In this document: piece by piece, positions 19,563 through 22,049 of the stretch
How positions within the stretch are numbered: position 1 is the first letter of the stretch
How the letters are laid out: each line of letters opens with the position of its first letter
Assembly (NCBI GenBank): GCA_002179805.1
Contig: NAVB01000806.1
Location: forward strand, 1-22,049
DNA from: Acanthamoeba lenticulata
Taxonomy: Eukaryota > Discosea > Longamoebia > Acanthamoebidae
Direction: 5' to 3'
DNA: 22,049 nt
The notes under the pieces: generated by a model
The model's database searches: none
Told to the model about the DNA's origin: nothing
Seen by the model: only the letters and a program-made list of their open reading frames with translations
Translations under genes and position numbers: made by a program

Positions 19563-19728
19563 CGTGCGCCGAGACCTCGTCTGCGGGTCCTTGGTGGAGT
19601 AGATGGGCGAGACCGCAGTATTTAAAAATAAGTGGTTTTGCCCTCTTTTCCACACCTTTTCTTTCTGTACAGAAGAAGCGGAAAAGAACAAGGTTGCGCG
19701 GCAGTCCCACAAGGGGCACTTGGGAGCC
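19563..19728. promoter_or_regulatory. Divergent promoter between the DHHC and UBL-E2-like genes
   Basis: A 166-bp gap separates opposed start codons. It contains a TATA-like TATTTAAAAATAA at 19619-19631, about 100 bases before the plus-strand ATG, followed by a pyrimidine-rich stretch. An in-frame ATG at 19603 lies upstream of that TATA-like string, which argues against its use as a start. Confidence 0.5.
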
Positions 19729-20900
19729 ATGGGCCGTATGACGGTGAAGTCGATAGAAGGACGTGCATTCAGCTACGACATCCACTCTTTTGAAACGACA
19801 ACGGTCTATGACCTAAAAAACATGGTGGCCAACCAGGTCTGGCAGCCGGCTGACAGCCAGCGCATGGTTTGTGCTGGACGCCTCCTCTATGACGATGATG
19901 CCAGTTTAGCATGCTTTGACGTGAAGGACGGTTCAACGGTGCATCTTGTCCTGCGTCTTCGCTCTGGCTCCTACTTTCTCGCACCACCACCCAGAAAGCC
20001 AAGTCCCTGGACCAGACTTGCTCTGGAGAGGTTCATGCACCAACAATGGGATCAGTTGCTGGGCTTGGCACACGATCCTGGCGGCATACACATGACTAGC
20101 GTCCCCACAGAGGATGACAGCTCCCTACTGGCCACCATCGACGGACCCAAGGGCAGCTGCTACGAAGGTGTTGTAAGACTTGCTCCCTTTCATGGCGCTG
20201 GTCCGCTCCGCTCACGCTCTGCATGCGGACGAGCAGGAGGCAAGTTTGTGGTTCACGTGTACCTCTCTGGAGACAATCTTCGCGCCCTGCTCATCACGCC
20301 CATCTTCCATCCAGCGATAACAGCAACTGGGCTCTTTACCCTCTTTGACGATTCGAGCACAGACGGGCTCCGCAAGCTCTTCGGCCAGAGGCAGGTCGCT
20401 CTACTGTTACGAATGCTGCGGGCTCAGCTGCTCGTCACCGATCTCACGCAGGCGCGCAAAGAAGCTCTTCTGCGTGGAGAAGAGAAGACGATGGCAGACA
20501 TGTGGGTGAACCAGCCGGAGCGCGCAGTCGGTCTGGCTCGGGAGATGACGGTTCTGTTTGCCATGAGCGACGCTCACCGGCGAACCTCCCTGGCGTGGCT
20601 TGCCAGCTTCGTGCCTCACTGCCCACAGGTGCATGGCCAACGCCCTCTTATGGGAAGGCTCATTGGCCGCTGACTCTGCCGTGCGTCTCATGTGTGTAGC
20701 TTTTCACTGAGGTCAAGACTCTCTTGCTTGTGACGGCCAAGCATCCACAGACGGGAGACCCACTACATCCAGAAGCTGGGCTTGTGTGCCATCTGCCCAT
20801 GGAGCTCGTGCGCATGGTTGTTCATAGCCTTGCGCTTTCCCACGTTCAAGCCGAAGGCGAACGGCTCCAAGAGTTATACCTCACCACAACAACCGTTTAA
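19729..20900 (+). CDS. Ubiquitin-like domain fused to a catalytically dead E2-like (UEV-type) domain
   Basis: Exons 19729-20628 and 20700-20900 (GTGCAT...GTGTAG intron of 71 nt) give 367 codons (366 residues). Residues about 4-79 are a ubiquitin fold: MTVKSIEGRAFSYDI, TVYDLKNMV, DSQRMVCAGRLLYDDDASL and STVHLVLRLRSG. From about 92 an E2 core is recognisable: an N-terminal helix (ALERFMHQQWDQLLGL), SLLATIDGPKGSCYEGVV, then TPIFHPAITATGLFTLFDD. In E2 enzymes the last motif reads HPN followed by the catalytic Cys eight residues on; here HPN is HPA (194-196) and the Cys position is Thr204. It should not carry ubiquitin thioester, as in UEV proteins. An insert of about 15 residues (GPLRSRSACGRAGG) interrupts the sheet. 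Exon 2 ends with LPMELVRMVVHSLALS. The role is unknown; a ubiquitin-pathway scaffold is inferred. Confidence 0.78.
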
Positions 20901-21081
20901 GAAACCAACTTGTGCTGCTTGCCCCAACAGTTGTAGCGCTGTTTCGAGCGAAGCGTGAAGACAGTCGACAAAAATGCCAGCTCACGCAACAGACAGCACT
21001 ATCTTTGCTGTCTGGGCCTGAGTACTCAATCGGCGTGTGGCACACGGCACTCTCTTCACTCTGCACACACAACACACAAAG

Positions 21082-22049
21082 ATGGATCCCACTGATCAAC
21101 GGCGCCGTGAGGAAACAAACGGCATAAGTGAACAAGCATCAAACAAAAAGATTAAATTGGGCGGATTTGAGAAGGAGATGCGCGAGTGGACACTATTTGA
21201 GCTCTTTGATGGTCTTTCCAAGGTGTCGGCCCAGGATGAAGATTCCTTGTTTGAGATTATCAACGAGATTAAGAAGCGCCTTGACGGTCCATATGGCCTT
21301 CAGATCATTCTCTCGGACCAGGTAAGCTCTCCACCGCTGCCACGCGGCTCCTGCAAAAGGCTTGCGCTCGTCATCTCATCAGAAAGTCGATTCGTTGTTG
21401 ATCGTCTGCAGGTCAAGCCCTTCCTCGCTGGCGGCCTTACGGCAGCCCTGCCCGCGGTGCGGGAGCTCACCCTGTCCCAGCTCGCGCGCACGGCCTCGGC
21501 CGGCGCCTCAGGCGTTGCCCTCCTGGTACGGCGCCCTCACCAGCAAGCTCGCTCGTTGCCTCCGAGCCCAGCCCGCCCTTGCGCTCACAACGTAAGCTTG
21601 CGCCAATGGGCAGACCGAGGTATGGCCGGCGCTCGTCAAGTCGTTGGCGGAGGAGAACCTGCGCGTGGCCTCGGCGGCCTTGTCGGCCCTCCTCGCTGTA
21701 GGCCAGGAGCCCGCCGGTCGCGCCCTTCTCTTTGACTTGCCCGCCTCCCACGAGCTGTTCCAGGCCATGCTCGCCCGTACGGCCGTCGCTCGCCTTGCGC
21801 TTGGTCGTTCCTGTCGCGGGCTCACGTTGGCGTCAACAAACAAACAAACAAACAAAGAGAACGAGGTGCTGCGCCTGCGCGTGCTGGACCTGTTCGTAGA
21901 GCTTGCGGTCAAGTCGCCTGAGCTGCTGGACCGGTCGCGTTCCTACGTGGACCTCCTCTCCCGCGAGCTTCCCTCGCGCGACCTCCTCCACCGCATGAAC
22001 GTCCTCGAGCTTCTCGAGAAGGTCCTTTTTCTCTTTACTATTTATCAAT
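21082..22049 (+). CDS. PSMD5/S5b-like 26S proteasome assembly chaperone, partial
   Basis: Exons 21082-21321, 21412-21525, 21614-21776 and 21858 to about 22021 are in frame; the 3' part lies beyond the window. The N-terminus (MDPTDQRRREETNG) is followed by REWTLFELFDGLSKVS and then HEAT/ARM-like helical pairs: FLAGGLTAALPAVRELTLSQLAR, VWPALVKSLAEENLRVASAAL, VLRLRVLDLFVELAVKSPELL and RDLLHRMNVLELLE. The order and the LRVRVLDLF...SPE pattern fit PSMD5 (S5b, Hsm3-related), which chaperones assembly of the Rpt1/Rpt2 base module of the proteasome regulatory particle and is not part of the mature particle. Another ARM-repeat protein cannot be excluded from the N-terminal half. Introns are 81-90 nt; the third ends in a CAAA repeat. 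It lies 181 bp downstream of the UBL-E2-like gene on the same strand. Confidence 0.7.
21835..21857 (+). repeat. CAAA tetranucleotide repeat at an intron acceptor
   Basis: About five CAAA units end in AAAG, which is the 3' splice site of the intron at 21777-21857. The acceptor therefore lacks a polypyrimidine tract and is unusual. Confidence 0.85.

Noticed and set aside
19603..19728. Upstream ATG giving the UBL protein 42 extra residues
   Set aside because: The extension is not ubiquitin-like, spans a TATA-like string and abuts the divergent DHHC start. The ubiquitin fold begins right after the ATG at 19729.

Overview
The window looks like nuclear DNA of a free-living amoeba of the Acanthamoeba type. 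This is inferred from GC-rich coding sequence, short introns (about 56-150 nt, mostly GTACG or GTGCG at the donor), AT-rich intergenic gaps, very dense packing on both strands, and amoebozoan families such as RhoGEF, CH-LIM, F-box, DUF4336 and DHHC. No prokaryotic operon signals, tRNA, rRNA or CRISPR array were seen. Exon structures below were built by hand. For six of the seven genes that lie wholly inside the window, all exons sum to a whole number of codons with no internal stop. The CH-LIM gene also stays in frame, but its 5' end is unresolved. None of the splice sites has RNA support.

Layout, left to right. 1-724: an AT-rich, frameshifted DDE_Tnp_4-type transposase on the minus strand, cut by the window edge. 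733-990: possibly a thioesterase-like scrap. 1003-1685 (+): an internally deleted AKR7-type aldo/keto reductase pseudogene. 1712-3678 (-): an eight-exon F-box gene. 3735-5031 (-): a five-exon DUF4336 gene, divergent from 5241-8404 (+), an eight-exon DH-PH Rho guanine nucleotide exchange factor. 8481 to about 11562 (-): a CH-coiled coil-triple LIM protein with an Arg-Asp repeat tail, convergent with the RhoGEF. 11928-17250 (-): a 1705-residue coiled-coil protein with nuclear signals and a KEN box. 17488-19562 (-): a DHHC palmitoyltransferase, divergent from 19729-20900 (+), a ubiquitin-like domain fused to an E2-like domain without the catalytic Cys. 21082 to the end (+): a partial PSMD5/S5b-like proteasome assembly chaperone.

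Themes. The RhoGEF and the CH-LIM protein are both cytoskeletal and sit tail to tail. F-box, UBL-E2-like and PSMD5-like genes all touch the ubiquitin-proteasome system, but only the last two are adjacent and co-oriented, and nothing shows co-regulation.

The most interesting signal is non-coding. Three E2F-type motifs (two palindromic TTGGCGCCAA cores and one TTTTGGCGGGA on the complement) lie within 54 bp, 116-169 bp upstream of the coiled-coil gene start. That gene also encodes a KEN-type destruction motif, so S/M-phase expression of an undescribed mitotic or nuclear-scaffold protein is a testable idea. No novel defence or mobile system was found.
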